From: Phlyctochytrium arcticum
Lineage: Eukaryota > Chytridiomycota > Chytridiomycetes > Chytridiales > Chytridiaceae
Assembly (NCBI GenBank): GCA_025602905.1
Contig: JAHLKI010000008.1
Location: 620,001 to 684,000 of the forward strand
Length of the DNA stretch: 64,000 nt
Direction of reading: 5' to 3'
The position numbers and the translations under genes were made by a program. Below are positions 1-9,347 of the stretch, piece after piece (position 1 is the first letter of the stretch; every line of letters starts with the position of its first letter). The notes beneath the pieces are model-generated. The model worked only from the letters and a program-made list of their open reading frames with translations, did not search any database and was not told where the DNA came from.

Positions 1-508
1 GCGATGGGGTACTGAGCACCAATGTGGATGGTGGGGATAAGTGAACCGACAGATCGGTGGATGCATCCGTTGGAGGTAGAGCGGTAATGTAGCGCCGACC
101 TATTGCTGTATTAGAAGTACTGGGTGTGATGCCAAGATCCGGGCATTTCGGGGTATCATCAATGGCGGGGCGCTCTTCGAGCCGAAACTTCCATTTCTGA
201 TACAACGCCTTTTTGAATCCCCGCGTCCACATGTCCCATTCTCGATACACATCTTTCCACTTTAGGTCTGCTGGAGGAGACTCTACCCGGAGCGACTCGT
301 TTCGCGATGATGGGATGATGTGAGCTACCAGTGGGCGCCATAGTGAGGCATCGTGTTGCGCTAGCAAGGCGGTAAAGTGTTTGCAAGTAGCTCCGAGGCG
401 GAGGAGTGCCTGGGTTGGCAGGTGCGGGAGAAGGTTATGCAGTATCAACTCGTCCGGTAACTTGATCAAGGTTGTGGGGTTCGTAGACGTGGGCTTTGAG
501 TTTGACAT
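1..508 (-). CDS. F-box protein, N-terminal part (gene runs off the left edge)
   Basis: Read on the minus strand from an ATG at 508, the frame stays open for 169 codons to base 1, so the C-terminus lies outside the window. Residues about 14-65 form an F-box: LPDELILHNLLPHL, then a LRLGATCKHF helix and a SLWRPLV segment. F-box proteins bind Skp1 through this region and bring substrates to SCF ubiquitin ligases. A second short hydrophobic/aromatic block (WKDVYREWDMW) follows, as in many F-box proteins whose substrate domain is still to come. No substrate domain is visible in the part present. The upstream side (above 508) carries two ACGCGT boxes about 145-155 bp before the start. The F-box call is solid; the specific function is unknown. 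Confidence 0.75.
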   Translation of the reverse strand, partial: MSNSKPTSTNPTTLIKLPDELILHNLLPHLPTQALLRLGATCKHFTALLAQHDASLWRPLVAHIIPSSRNESLRVESPPADLKWKDVYREWDMWTRGFKKALYQKWKFRLEERPAIDDTPKCPDLGITPSTSNTAIGRRYITALPPTDASTDLSVHLSPPSTLVLSTPS

Positions 509-1047
509 GTCGTCGTCGATGTATGTTTGACCAAAAACATTTGGCCGACCTTGTCATTCAGTTCAAAGTCAAAGTCATCATCGGTCGCCACGGAGCAAGT
601 CATGTTTCAGTTCTATCCTTTTGCCAGCACAGAAAAGGCTTTTTGGCCTCAACGCGTTCGACGCGTCTTCCTAGGGCAAAAAGACCGCAACATCCAAGCA
701 ACATCCAAGCTCACCGTCAGCGTTGCTGCCATCTGAGATCGTCATACAGTACAGCAGCAAACACATATACCAGAATATACTGTAAACACATAAAGAGAAG
801 GGTAGATACGCAAAAGTAATCTGTACCAGTAAAAGCCGTACACCCCGTACGTGCAATTATCCATCATATGGGTCAATCAGTCATGCATGAGCAAAATCGA
901 AATGATAGTACTGTGATTGTTGATTGGGAGGAAAATCTGAATTTGAATCATCAACTACCAACTACCACTAGTGTATTAATAGGAAAATAATGAATGAAAT
1001 ATGGAGTAAAGCAGAAGCGAGCAACAAAGCAGTAACAAAAACAAAAA
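509..1047. other. Intergenic stretch
   Basis: No convincing gene is seen on either strand. The left part is the presumed promoter of the F-box gene and holds the ACGCGT pair. The rest is AT-richer, with short overlapping open frames of poor composition. Confidence 0.5.
652..666. promoter_or_regulatory. Paired ACGCGT (MCB-like) boxes upstream of the F-box gene
   Basis: Two exact ACGCGT palindromes lie at 652-657 and 661-666, separated by three bases. They are about 150 bp upstream of the F-box start at 508. ACGCGT is the MluI cell-cycle box bound by MBF-type APSES factors in fungi. Function here is inferred from the motif only. Confidence 0.35.
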
Positions 1048-2163
1048 TTAACAAGGGAAACGAAGTAAGGACAGAGAATAGCGAATCGAACAAGGAACGG
1101 GAAACAAAAGTACTCCAAAATGTCCATCACCGCTCTGCTGTCTTCCGCAGCATTGTGAAAGGAGTCCCGTCTCCTCAGGCAGGAGCTCCGTCACTACATC
1201 CGACAGCGAGCGTCTAGGGAACGCAATGGAGGCAGGGCGCGTCACGTCGGTGACCTCTGCAATCGTCTTGGACCTCCTGGTGGGCCACAGAAGGCGGGCA
1301 AGATGGAGCAAGTTCACAAACTTCCAGTGGGCTGGTTGTGACGGGCACGTCCTGTCTAACAAGACCTTGTCGCAGTCGTTGACGGGCCATGACAAAAGCG
1401 TCACTCCTTCATCACGAACGGCATCACCGAACCGTGCCATGAACTGCCCCTCTGGCTCTTGGGCGTCGGAACTGTTTTGGTAAAGGTGAGACGCGGCAGG
1501 CTGACGGGTGCCGTCAGGCAGGGCAGCTACCCATCCCAGCTCAAAAATCTTGGCCACGGCGAGAGGGACACGAGGCTGGAACTCGAAGTCGAAGGCGATC
1601 TCGACGCGCCCCAGTGCCTTGCAGGCGGTTGTGGATCATGGCGGGGTAGGCCTCCAGGTAGGCGGCCATGGTCATGCACGTCTCGTACTCTAGAGGCTGT
1701 AAGAACCGCCACCACGTACCAGTACCTGCTGGCGTGGCCAATCCCATGGCCAAGTGGATCGGGCAAGCTCCTCTACCGTTGGCCATGGCCAGGTTGTCCT
1801 GTAGGGAAAAGCATTTGTCTGTCAGCGAGTGCTATTAGATAATACAGCATTTTCGTTGCAACACTCACCGTCGCTGTGCACTTGAAGCACTTAAGCCCGC
1901 CACGTTCGCTGCATTGCCTTTTCCGCTCCAAGTCCTCTGGAGATATTGCTCCCTTCTCGCTTGCTGTCTCCGGGCGACGGTCTCAGCAGGGGTCTGAGCA
2001 GCCTTTGCCGCCTTCTTGCGCTCTTGTTTCCAATGCGCCCAGTGCGTGGGTATATTCCTCCTCCTCGTCGCCCGTCCCGTCCCGCTCCGAATCAGTGATG
2101 TGGTCGCCCCCTTCTGCCCCCTTGGCCCTTTCCCCTCCCTTGCAGCTGCAGCAGAATCTGACT
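1048..2163 (-). CDS. Putative DnaQ/RNase H-fold (DEDD exonuclease-like) protein, gene model incomplete
   Basis: Minus-strand coding-like segments run from about 2163 to a stop at 1048. The first (2163 to about 1871) reads as a basic, helical stretch with QERKKAAKAAQ and RRQQAREEQYLQ. It ends at a clear GTGAGT donor and resumes after a CCCTACAG acceptor near 1800. The last segment (about 1590-1048) contains FDFEFQP, then KIFELGWVAALPDG, a VNDCDKVLL segment, a W-x-VNLLHLARLLWP helix and PRRSLSDVV. The order D-x-E, N-x-x-D, then R-x4-D resembles the three motifs of DEDD 3'-5' exonucleases, but the similarity is weak. The middle and last segments are one base out of frame with each other, and I could not find a convincing intron to reconcile them. 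The gene may be decayed or spliced unusually. No start codon was identified. Confidence 0.35.
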
Positions 2164-2912
2164 AGGAATCTGAGGCACATCCAATCTAATTTCTATCATA
2201 TAACTCTCCATCTGATGACGTCCTTTTGCAAGAAATTTAACCCAGATCAGGACGCCTGGCGTCCTAAATAAGCGTTCCTATATCCCAATATGGAATAAAG
2301 TTTTATCCCTGGGGGTTCTCAATTTGGGTATATACACTCATATGATTCACCATCCAGAGCAAAAAAAAGGGGTCACATGGCTCTGCTCTGATTGGTGCAA
2401 GCCACAAGTAAAAAAAAACGTGCGGTGGGAAAAGCATATAAGGCGTTTGAGCCCCGGCTCCCCTTCTGGTTTTTCTTCAATCACAGTAGGTTAATTTTAA
2501 CACAATTAACTAATGCTCCATTAAGTTCGTGGCGGTCGTTTCGGGCAAGCAATTGCCTTGTGGCCTGCCCCGCGTTCCCGGAGTCAAAGAGTGACTGCCT
2601 CTCTCAAACGCGCGCGCCGTGGTCTCAGTCTCGGCGCGACTGCACCTGTCGAGGGGTACATTTCCGTGTACTTTTTATTTTTAAGGATGAAAACCTATTT
2701 TCCATGTCCGTGTATGCATGCATGAGCAGTACTTTGGAAGGATTCGCTGAGAACAATCGTTGCAATGTACTTTGAGGAAGAGTGGACGACCAGAGACATG
2801 GCTGAAAAGCATCAAGAGTTCAGAGACAAAAGTGGATTGCCTGGTCAAAAAAGGGTGTAGCAGGTGTAAATAAATTGGGGTCTACGTCTATCATTCTATG
2901 GCAGTGAATCTA
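2164..2912. other. Intergenic stretch
   Basis: Nothing supportable is seen here. The sequence has poly-A runs near 2361 and 2411, and the open frames are short with atypical composition. The right end is the 3' flank of the minus-strand ISN1 gene. Confidence 0.45.
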
Positions 2913-4478
2913 CTACTTGTTAGCAGCAACCTTGGCGGCATCTTGCGCGTCCAGCAACGAGCAGAGCTCCGTCAGAATCTCTGCAGTCTCTTCAGGGCTG
3001 GTAATCCAGGACGTACAGCAGGCTGTTCGCGTGGCAATGTCATTGCCCGTACTCAAAAACTGATCTCCGACTAGTATTCATTTCCGCGCATGAGTAACAT
3101 TTGATGAGGGCTTCAATGAAAAAATGGATAACTCACCATGCAACGTCTCGGCTCCCGTGGTACCCAAGTACTCTTGCAAGATGTTGACTCCAATCAACTT
3201 GTTTCCAATGTCTACCCACACATCGCTGCCGCCGTTAAAAGCGCAAAAGGGGAGAGCCGTTTGACCAGTCTGGACCCGACGGGCGTGCTGAAAGTTGTTG
3301 AGACGCCGTTGGACCGACAGAGCCAGTTCATCCTACAAAGACAAATTGAGGACAGCACATGAGCGAAGTAAAAGTAAGGGAAACTTACCAGTTGCTCGCG
3401 CGTGAGTCGGACATCCTTGGCAGCAATGACACCGGCTGCTCGTGCTTTGCGCAACACCACGGCCTTGTCGGCCAGCCCCATATCCTCCACTCGTTCTCTC
3501 AGAGTCTCAACGGTCAGATCCAACAATTCACCAATACGTGCATCATCCAATGACCAAGCCCGAACACTTTCCGGCTCGTACTTTGCCGGTTCCAAGTATA
3601 CCAAATGATGGACATGAGCATCATACTGAAACAAGTAATTACATTCACCGCCCATAACGTAAAACCGGGAGAGATCAGCGGGAGGAAGTTGAGACGAACG
3701 GAATCCGGCCAGAAGACCTTGGAGACGTTGTTCGTATTTTGCGGCGTCTTTGGGGTACCCTGCGGCTGTGACGAGGGCGACGTAGAGGCCGTGGCGGAGG
3801 AGTTGGATGATGAGTTTGACGAGGTGGGAGTCGGCGGCAAAATCGGCTCCGTCGGCGTAGAGTGTCATATCTCCATCAAAGGTAATCAACTTTAATTGAG
3901 GAGCGATCGCCGTCAGCTATATATTTATTACAAGAGGATGAGCTGGACACTGGTTTATGGGGAACGTACTTCATAGTAGAACATACCTGAGCATCATTCA
4001 GAATAGCTCGGACATCGTTGAAACTGGGCGGAACAAAACGGCGGGCAGCGATAGATCGTTTCGTATCCTGGCGCATGAATCCATCCCGGATAGGCAGTGG
4101 AGTGAAAAAGTGACCTATAGAAGGCACCAACGTCGACAATCTTGACAACCCGGCCAACCCTTTATCATCAAAAGTCTTTAGTACCCTATTTTCACCAGTC
4201 ACTCCCCAACTCTACTAACCATTACTCTGATGCAAAATATGATCTTTGACCAATTCCTCCACACACCCCAAAATCTCGGCATACCGCGCAAAATTGACTC
4301 GCCGATCCGCCTCTTCCTCTCGGGGCATAAAGTTGGAGTCTTGATTTTGCGGGGCTGCTTCCGAGTGCGGTCGGGAGTGAAGGACAAAGGGGGTCAGTAA
4401 GAGGGATTTGATGAATTCGATAAAGGCATCCCGCTTGTGGGCCCGGGTGTGGTAGTTGACGCTGTAGAGGGAAGTCAT
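2913..4478 (-). CDS. ISN1: IMP-specific 5'-nucleotidase
   Basis: This enzyme dephosphorylates IMP to inosine and helps control purine nucleotide pools in the cytosol. Five exons read cleanly on the minus strand: 4478-4220, 4159-3987, 3916-3389, 3332-3137 and 3070-2913. They total 438 codons (437 residues), normal for the ISN1 family. The N-terminus (YSVNYHTRAHKRDAFIEF) is the typical family start. The haloacid-dehalogenase-like catalytic motif is LITFDGDMTLY, with its DxD aspartates. Later conserved blocks include YVMGGECNYLF and PFCAFNGGSDVWVDIGNK. All introns are GT-AG and the phases agree. The family is largely restricted to fungi and some protists, which supports a fungal source. The gene is divergent from the reductase gene that starts at 4992. 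Confidence 0.93.
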
Positions 4479-4991
4479 GATCTATCTCTAGTCGTTTTGG
4501 TCGTCGTCTTTGTCAAAAGGGTTGAAAGGGGACAATGTGCAAAAGGTGTCAATTTCAGTTCCCCAAAATTTTTGGGCCCGTTTGTTTATTTCCCGCTTCC
4601 CGACTCTTGAGTCATGCATCATGCAGGTTGGTGTATTCTTTTTCCCCAAAAAATGCTTTGAAGAAGGAAAATGTTCTGAACATCTAAAGCACTCGACACT
4701 CATTCGCATTCCGAAAAGTAAAAGGCTCAGAGACGACATGTTTGCAGGCATGCCAGGATACCAAGTAGAGGCAAATGGCCGTGGATATGTTTTTCGTGGG
4801 AGGATTTCAAGGCTGAGTTGAGCCTCACGCCTATTCACTAAATTATAAACGAATGTCCAGACAAAAAATAATTGTTTGTCTTGGAAAAACATAAACATGT
4901 ATCGAATACAGCGGTGCTCATCCAAATCCAGTCGTTGGGGAAAAGCATCCCAGGGGGCATCGGGCATCCGGGCTTTCAAAAGTTATTTGTT
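4479..4991. other. Divergent intergenic region between ISN1 and the GST gene
   Basis: This probably serves as promoter for both flanking divergent genes. No further coding signal is convincing. The longest overlapping open frames on the two strands have no recognisable protein features. Confidence 0.45.
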
Positions 4992-6615
4992 ATGGCTCGC
5001 GTCGTCGCCTTCCCCAACCGGCATCTCATCCGGGCCTTTCTCCATAAATCCAGCTTCCGCATCACTCCTGCTGCTGCTACCTACCCAACTCACTCCCCAC
5101 TCACTCCTCTATTCCCTGTCTTGAAAACACGCAGCATGTCCTCTACTCCTGCAGCAACCAGCGATGGCCAGACCCGAGATGAAGCAGGGTACGTTCAATT
5201 GTCAATTTACATAGCGTTCATTCGGCTCACAAATGACCCCATTTTCATGATATAGATCCATCTTAAAGTATGGGGTGTTCCAGAAGAACGCAAAATGCAT
5301 CCTAACGTTCTGTTTGTTTATTCTCCAGATGGGCCTCCAAAGACGGCGAGTTTCGACGGTACGTGTTTTTCCTTTTTCCCACGCGCTTATAACATGCAGG
5401 CTAACATCTGGCTGATTGTATAGACAAGTCTCTTCGTTTAGAGATGCTGTTTCGACTGAGCCTGGAGCCAAGTTTCCGGCCGAGAAGGGGCGGTATCATC
5501 TCTATGTTTCATTAGCCTGTCCTTGGGCGCATCGTACATTGATTGTTCGGTAAGGAGATACTGTTTTCCCAGTCCCAGGAAATATAAATGACACATTGAA
5601 TGGATAGGGCACTGAAAGGTCTCGATGATGTGATTGGCGTGTCATGTGTACATTACTTGCTCGAAGCAAAAGGTTGGCGATTCGAGTAAGTACTGGAATC
5701 TCTCTTTCTCGACTGCGTACATCATTCGAGGTAACTGACCAGTGAACAGCCTACCCGGTGAGTCTACCGCAGGCGTAGACGTGGATCCCGTACAAAAGGC
5801 GCAGTATTTGCGAGAATTATACTTTAAGGCGGAACCCAACTACGAGGGTCGATGTAAGTTGTGGGGTTTTTTTTCGCTTTTACCTGTTATGAGTGAGATT
5901 GGACTCATTATTTGGGAGCAGTCACGGTCCCTGTACTGTGGGACACGAAAACCTCTACCATTGTCAACAACGAGAGTTCTGAAATCATCCGGTAAGGGAG
6001 CCTAAGTTGCAGAAAGAAGGAAGGATTGTTCTAAGAATAGCGTCATGCAGGATGCTCAACACGGCCTTTGACGAATGGTCAACCGCCAAAGACACAACGT
6101 TTTACCCTCCCCAACTCGCCAACGAAATCGACGCCATCAACGAATGGATCTACAACCAAATCAACAATGGCGTTTACAAGTGTGGATTTGCAACATCTCA
6201 ATCCGCGTATGACGCTGCCTACACGCCCCTCTTTGAGGGACTCGATCGTGTCGAGAAGATTTTGGCCAAACAGACTTACTTGGTCGGAGATCAACTGACC
6301 GAGGCCGATATCCGGCTGTTTACGACCATGATTCGGTTTGATCCCGTCTACCACACGCATTTTAAATGCAACCGCGGAACTGTCGCGAATGATTATCCAA
6401 ACATTCTAAAGTGGATGAAGATGATTTATCATCTTCCTAGGGTGGGTTTCTTCTTTGGAGTTTGTCATTTTCTTTCCCCCGTGCTTACTTTTGCATTGTA
6501 TTAGGTTAAGGAAACCGTCAACATGGAACACATCAAGAAACATTATTACATGTCACACAAGCAAATCAATCCTTTTGGCATTGTGCCGCTTTACGATGGA
6601 CCTAATCTGGACTAG
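4992..6615 (+). CDS. Glutathionyl-hydroquinone reductase (GST omega/xi class)
   Basis: The product reduces glutathionyl-hydroquinones and related conjugates using glutathione through an active-site cysteine. Eight exons join in frame: 4992-5188, 5329-5358, 5424-5549, 5608-5685, 5750-5853, 5922-5991, 6051-6441 and 6505-6615, giving 368 residues. The family hallmark [19 protein letters not shown] is in exons 3-4, with the catalytic Cys in [18 protein letters not shown] and [18 protein letters not shown] follow, as in yeast Ecm4/Gto2 and bacterial YqjG. The first 45 residues are rich in Arg, Ser and Ala and lack acidic residues, like a mitochondrial presequence. An internal ATG ([11 protein letters not shown]) at the usual start of cytosolic members suggests two products from one gene. 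The short second exon (30 bases) is genuine because the phases match. Confidence 0.93.
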
Positions 6616-6741
6616 GACACTTTTTTGTACATATAACATGATTTTTCAATTGAAAGTTCATTGCAGTGTATGCCAGGGTTGTGAAAATCGTGTGTTGGAG
6701 GGTATGAAGATAATTGTGTAAGTATATATGGCATCAAGGGA

Positions 6742-7578
6742 CTAGGCCTTTTTGGCGGCCTTTTTGTGTTCTGCCGGGGATACATATCCCTCCATGTTTC
6801 CCCACATGCCCCGCTTTTTCCGTTTGGCCGTCGCCTCCTCCTTCTTCAAATAGTCTTCCAAATTGTCGTACTCGGCCCCGCCCTGTGTGTAGACTGTAGC
6901 CCACCCTTCTTTGACCATTTCCGCCGATACATTGCGACAGGGCCACCAGAATGGCCACCACCGGTACTTGACATAGGCCATACTGACGATTCGGCCATAG
7001 TGGTCCCGCCGCAGGATTTTGATTTTGACGGGACGGTTCAGGATCAGGTCAGACAGAAAGGCTTTAGATTCTTGATGAAAGGGTTGTTGTTTCATTCCAA
7101 AATGGGCGCCTTCCGGTGCATCAATCCCGGCCAGCCGCACATGAATCGTTTCATTCTGAAGTTCTTTGGCCGTGCCCGGGACTTTGTTGAGTCCCAATAG
7201 TCGTTGCAGCAGGGGGGTATGATACAGGCGAAAATTGTCATTGTCGCGGACACTGGTTACGACCCCGCGCAGGACCCGGTTGGAGATGATGATGGGCGGG
7301 ATGAGGAATTCGGCGGATTTGTAGCGGCGGTGGAGGCGGGGGTGGAGGAAGGGAAGTGGGATGAGAAGGAGGAGGAGGAGGTATTCATTCTTCCAGTCTG
7401 GCGGAGGAGGTGATCCAGGTTGTGATTGCGGCGTTGTTGTTGTTGTCGCGTTTCCCCATACCGACGATATCCAAGTTCCTTTGTGGTGGTGGCCGTCGTC
7501 GTCCTGGTCGTCGTCCGTCCGTTTTAATGCAGTGCTACTATTGTCCGGTTGATTCCTACTGAATTTGAACCAAGACAT
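6742..7578 (-). CDS. LCL3: Lcl3-type membrane-anchored staphylococcal nuclease-like endonuclease
   Basis: A single-exon 278-residue protein. A hydrophilic N-terminus is followed by a hydrophobic anchor near residues 68-80 (YLLLLLLIPLPFLHP), then a staphylococcal nuclease (SNase/TNase) fold. Active-site motifs are VRLAGIDAPE, with the first Arg and the Asp/Glu, and RRDHYGRIVSMAYV, with the second Arg. NVSAEMVKEGWATVY and RGMWGNMEGYVSP complete the domain. Fungal Lcl3 proteins share the same order, length and anchor; the yeast protein is mitochondrial membrane associated. The gene is convergent with the reductase gene (126 bases between stops) and divergent from the SCP2 gene. The exact substrate is not established for the family. 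Confidence 0.9.
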   Translation of the reverse strand: MSWFKFSRNQPDNSSTALKRTDDDQDDDGHHHKGTWISSVWGNATTTTTPQSQPGSPPPPDWKNEYLLLLLLIPLPFLHPRLHRRYKSAEFLIPPIIISNRVLRGVVTSVRDNDNFRLYHTPLLQRLLGLNKVPGTAKELQNETIHVRLAGIDAPEGAHFGMKQQPFHQESKAFLSDLILNRPVKIKILRRDHYGRIVSMAYVKYRWWPFWWPCRNVSAEMVKEGWATVYTQGGAEYDNLEDYLKKEEATAKRKKRGMWGNMEGYVSPAEHKKAAKKA

Positions 7579-7692
7579 GACTTTTTTGTTTTTACAACAT
7601 TTTTGGGATCACAAATTCCGTGACAGTAGTTTCTGGCATGTGACCGCGATAACGCAGAGACTCACGAGAGAAAGACGCAGCCGCCGGGGGGC

Positions 7693-7700
7693 TATAAATA
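7693..7700 (+). promoter_or_regulatory. TATA box of the SCP2-like gene
   Basis: TATAAATA lies 85-92 bp before the ATG at 7785, within the short divergent spacer between LCL3 and the SCP2 gene. Position and sequence fit a core promoter for the plus-strand gene. Confidence 0.5.
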
Positions 7701-7784
7701 AAAAGTGGGTACAGTTGTTTCGCTGCTCTATCCTGATTTTTCCCATCACTTTTTTTCCTGAACCACTACTAGTAAACTCACATC

Positions 7785-8942
7785 ATGTCTGTCAACGTTC
7801 CCGGCTACAACTCTGGCGCCATCTTTGAGCAGATCCGCGTCGGCATGGACGTGCTGGATCCCGCCGAAAAAGCCAAGCTTCTGAAACAGGTATGTCTTAT
7901 TGTGGATTCTCTGCTTTAAACCGAGTTCTAATATACCAATGTAGACCAACGCCATCTTTGAAATTGTCATCAAAAACGCAGCAGGTCAGGAGCAGTCATG
8001 GACGCTCGATTTCAAGAATGGAGGAAAGGTCACGGCGGCCAAACCCGAGGGAAAGGCGGATATCACCATCAACATGTCGGATGATACCTTTGGCGATTTG
8101 GCCTCGGGAAAATTGAACGGACAAAAGGCATTCATGAGTGGAAAGTTGAAGGTTAAGGGCAACGTGAGTCGTCTTCATCTCTCTCGATATATATATGCGT
8201 GATGGATTCCTGATGATGGAAGGGATAGATGATGTTGGCCACCAAGCTCGACACTGTCTTGAAGGCTGCCAAGCCTGCTGCTGGCGCTGCTGCTGCTCCC
8301 GCCGCCAAGCCTGCTGCCCCTGCTGACAATGCTCAATCCCCAACCGCCGCCACCCCTGCCAGACCCGCTGGCACGGTCGAAGTCCCTGGTTTCGCTTCCT
8401 CTGCCGTGTTCAAGCAGATCAAGGTGCGTCACCTTTGCAAAACATTTTACTGAACGTGCTCTAACCTAAAACGTACGATAGACCGGAATTGACGCCGCGC
8501 CCCCTGCCCAACGATCGGCCATTGCCAAGAAGGTCAAGGCCATCTTCCAGTTTGACGTAAAGGTAAACAATAAAGTTCACCTAATATATTTGCATGTATC
8601 ACTAAAACGCAAACGCTATCAGAACGGAGACAAGGCCCAGACATGGACTCTCAACCTCAAGGACGAGTCAGCCCTGGACGTGACAGCCGCTCCTCCATCA
8701 GGCAAAGCCGACATTATCATCAACATTTCCGACAAGGACTTTGTCGACCTCGCCGGTGGAAAGCTGAATGGTAAAGTTCCTATCCCTCACTCCTTGTCAA
8801 TCTAATCTAAAACTAAATGTGATTTCGTACAGGCCAAAAGGCATTCATGCAAGGAAAGTTGAAGGTCAAGGGTAATATGATGCTGGCCACCAAGCTGGAC
8901 AGTGTCTTGAAGGAGTTGAAGCCCAAGGAGGCCAAGCTCTAA
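7785..8942 (+). CDS. Tandem SCP2 (sterol carrier protein 2) domain protein
   Basis: Six exons (7785-7889, 7945-8163, 8229-8423, 8482-8562, 8623-8770, 8833-8942) give 285 residues holding two SCP2 lipid-transfer domains. Domain one spans about residues 10-120 and domain two about 170-285. Both contain the block GKADI-x-IN, a LNGQKAFM turn, and [17 protein letters not shown] linker rich in Ala, Pro and Lys joins them. SCP2 domains bind sterols or fatty acyl-CoA in a hydrophobic tunnel and commonly act in peroxisomes. The C-terminus ends EAKL, and whether that serves as a peroxisomal signal is uncertain. The two copies are very alike at the C-terminal half, which points to internal duplication, yet their introns do not all sit at matching places. 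Confidence 0.88.
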
Positions 8943-9347
8943 GCTGTGTTTTTACGGCACATTTATTGTCAACTGATTCATATTTAGTTTTTAATGTCTT
9001 TTTCTTTTGAATATCTGAGCGTCTCATTTTGTACGGAATATATAGATGGGTAGCATTTGGTATACCCTAATTCAGTTTGTCTCGCCAAGTCCTTTCGCAA
9101 AACGCGCACAAATAAGCGCACCGAACGTTATTGATTTTGACAGGTCACGGTCGCCAACTGACAGTTGTGTACGCGTCAAAAGCTGCGCCAATGGAGAGAC
9201 TTTTCCCCCACACGATCATGTCTCGAACCCACTCATTCTCTCTCCTCTTTCAACAACCACTAACAAGACAATGACTTGATAAAGCACTGATCCATCGCCT
9301 TTCACTATTCACATCGCAGCAACCGCCAGCGTTGGTCATATTCTGAT
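8943..9347. other. Intergenic spacer
   Basis: This is the 3' flank of the SCP2 gene and the upstream region of the kinase gene. No gene or clear motif is seen apart from AT-rich stretches near 8960-9050. Confidence 0.45.

Noticed and set aside
1459..1842. Plus-strand open frame opposite the DnaQ-like gene
   Set aside because: Its composition is arbitrary, and the minus strand carries splice sites and motif-like blocks that explain the region better.
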